Assembly (NCBI GenBank): GCA_044221315.1
Contig: JBGAPK010000024.1
Coordinates: 1-64,000, forward strand
Direction: 5' to 3'
From: JAFEBO01 sp044221315
GTDB taxonomy: Bacteria; Planctomycetota; Phycisphaerae; Phycisphaerales; UBA1924
Length of the DNA stretch: 64,000 nucleotides
Below are positions 63,419-64,000 of the stretch, one piece after another. Each line of letters opens with the position of its first letter. The first letter of the stretch is position 1. The notes under the pieces are model-generated. The model did no database searches, was not told where the DNA came from, and saw nothing but the letters and a program-made list of their open reading frames with translations. Position numbers and translations under genes: made by a program.

Positions 63419-64000
63419 ATGACACTGCCCAAAGAACGATCCGGAATTGAAGTGCAATCGGAGCGCGCGGTCGTTGCCGCCGTCCGGCTGCCCGAATCCC
63501 GTTACGACAAGTCCGACCCCTTCGGTGAGCTTCGGTCGCTGGCCGAGCAGGGCGGCGCCACGATCGTGGCCGAAATGACCCAGAACCTGCCCAAGCCCGT
63601 TTCCGGGTCATACATGGGCTCGGGGAAACTGACCGAGCTGAAGGCCCTGTGCGAAGAGGTGAAGGCCTCCACGGTCATCTTCGATCACGACCTTTCTCCC
63701 AAGCAGATCGCCAAAATCGAGGCGGCGGTGGGCAAGAAAGTCATCGACCGGTCGGAACTGATCCTGGACATCTTTGCCGGGCGAGCGACCAGCGCGGAGG
63801 CTCAACTTCAAGTGGAACTCGCACAACTCGAGTACACCTTTCCCCGCCTGCGGGCCATGTGGTCGCACCTGGAGCGCATCGTCGGCTCGGGCGGCATCGG
63901 CGGTATCGGCACCCGCGGCCCGGGCGAACAGCAGCTGGAAATCGACCGCCGGCTCGTTCAGCGCCGGCGCGATGACCTGACCAGACAGATTCGCGAGATT
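63419..64000 (+). CDS. hflX: GTPase HflX (3' end missing)
   Basis: The first 194 codons of hflX; the gene runs off the window end. The N-terminal domain shows GSGKLTELKALCEEVKAST and VIDRSELILDIFAGRATSA, and the diagnostic YTFPRLRAMWSHLERI with GGIGGIGTRGPGEQQLEIDR. HflX is a ribosome-associated GTPase that splits stalled ribosomes; the G domain lies outside. The ATG at 63419 is the first in frame. The 287-base gap before it, divergent from the S41 gene, holds no recognised gene. Confidence 0.92.
   Translation, partial: MTLPKERSGIEVQSERAVVAAVRLPESRYDKSDPFGELRSLAEQGGATIVAEMTQNLPKPVSGSYMGSGKLTELKALCEEVKASTVIFDHDLSPKQIAKIEAAVGKKVIDRSELILDIFAGRATSAEAQLQVELAQLEYTFPRLRAMWSHLERIVGSGGIGGIGTRGPGEQQLEIDRRLVQRRRDDLTRQIREI

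Overview
The window is GC-rich, densely coding bacterial DNA, most likely from a planctomycete and probably from the class Phycisphaerae. The main evidence is six secreted proteins that end in a short hydrophobic helix followed by RRRR (PEP-CTERM-type sorting tails), a secreted protein with a planctomycete-style dockerin-like tail, a prepilin-type protein, an AdoCbl-dependent ribonucleotide reductase, and a futalosine-pathway menaquinone gene (mqnE). The species assignment is inference. No rRNA, tRNA, CRISPR array, transposase or phage gene was recognised.

Layout. 1-10.2 kb: the 3' part of a YhaM-like HD nuclease, a LON-substrate-binding protein, a glycine-zipper envelope protein with a good promoter, a minus-strand block (family 2 glycosyltransferase, LAB_N membrane protein, two uncharacterised proteins), then ferredoxin, iscX and rlmE, a BatA/VWA membrane protein and a Tat-exported alkaline phosphatase. 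10.2-19.4 kb (minus strand): a large lipoprotein, MoxR ATPase, SMC, and a FlgI-like lipoprotein. 20.0-26.5 kb: dcd and nrdJ (deoxynucleotide supply), then two tandem PEP-CTERM paralogs, each followed by a strong hairpin terminator. 26.6-32.2 kb (minus): floA, an MFS exporter, DUF4166, an SRPBCC/DoxX-like fusion, and mqnE carrying an in-frame insertion built from inverted 8-bp tandem repeats. 32.3-41.3 kb: a beta-propeller PEP-CTERM protein, two tandem OPT transporters, two NfeD proteins, another PEP-CTERM protein and a NUDIX hydrolase.

41.5-47.6 kb is a remnant of the division and cell-wall cluster: murC, murB, ddl and a divergent FtsQ-like protein, then a membrane protein and greA. No ftsA or ftsZ follows. 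47.6-54.9 kb: a LOG-family protein; a surface cassette of a prepilin-like protein and two homologous ectodomains, one with a dockerin-like tail and one with a PEP-CTERM tail; an ABC exporter-type system with a His-rich permease loop and a DUF3299 protein; and a C39-like cysteine peptidase candidate with a PEP-CTERM-like tail. 54.9-64 kb: a CoA-transferase subunit B without subunit A, an M19 dipeptidase, an M48 lipoprotein protease, ubiE/menG, a B12-binding-fold protein behind a hairpin-rich leader, and the minus-strand group S41 protease, tsaD and RF-1-like factor. The window ends inside hflX.

The items most worth a second look are the palindromic insertion in mqnE and a related inverted repeat before murC, the paired ectodomains with swapped anchors, the C39-like peptidase, the FlgI-like lipoprotein without flagellar neighbours, the ABC/DUF3299 module with its His-rich loop, and the candidate leader RNA at about 58.66-58.94 kb. 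Starts were chosen by family alignment from memory, ribosome-binding sites and gene overlaps. No database search was run.
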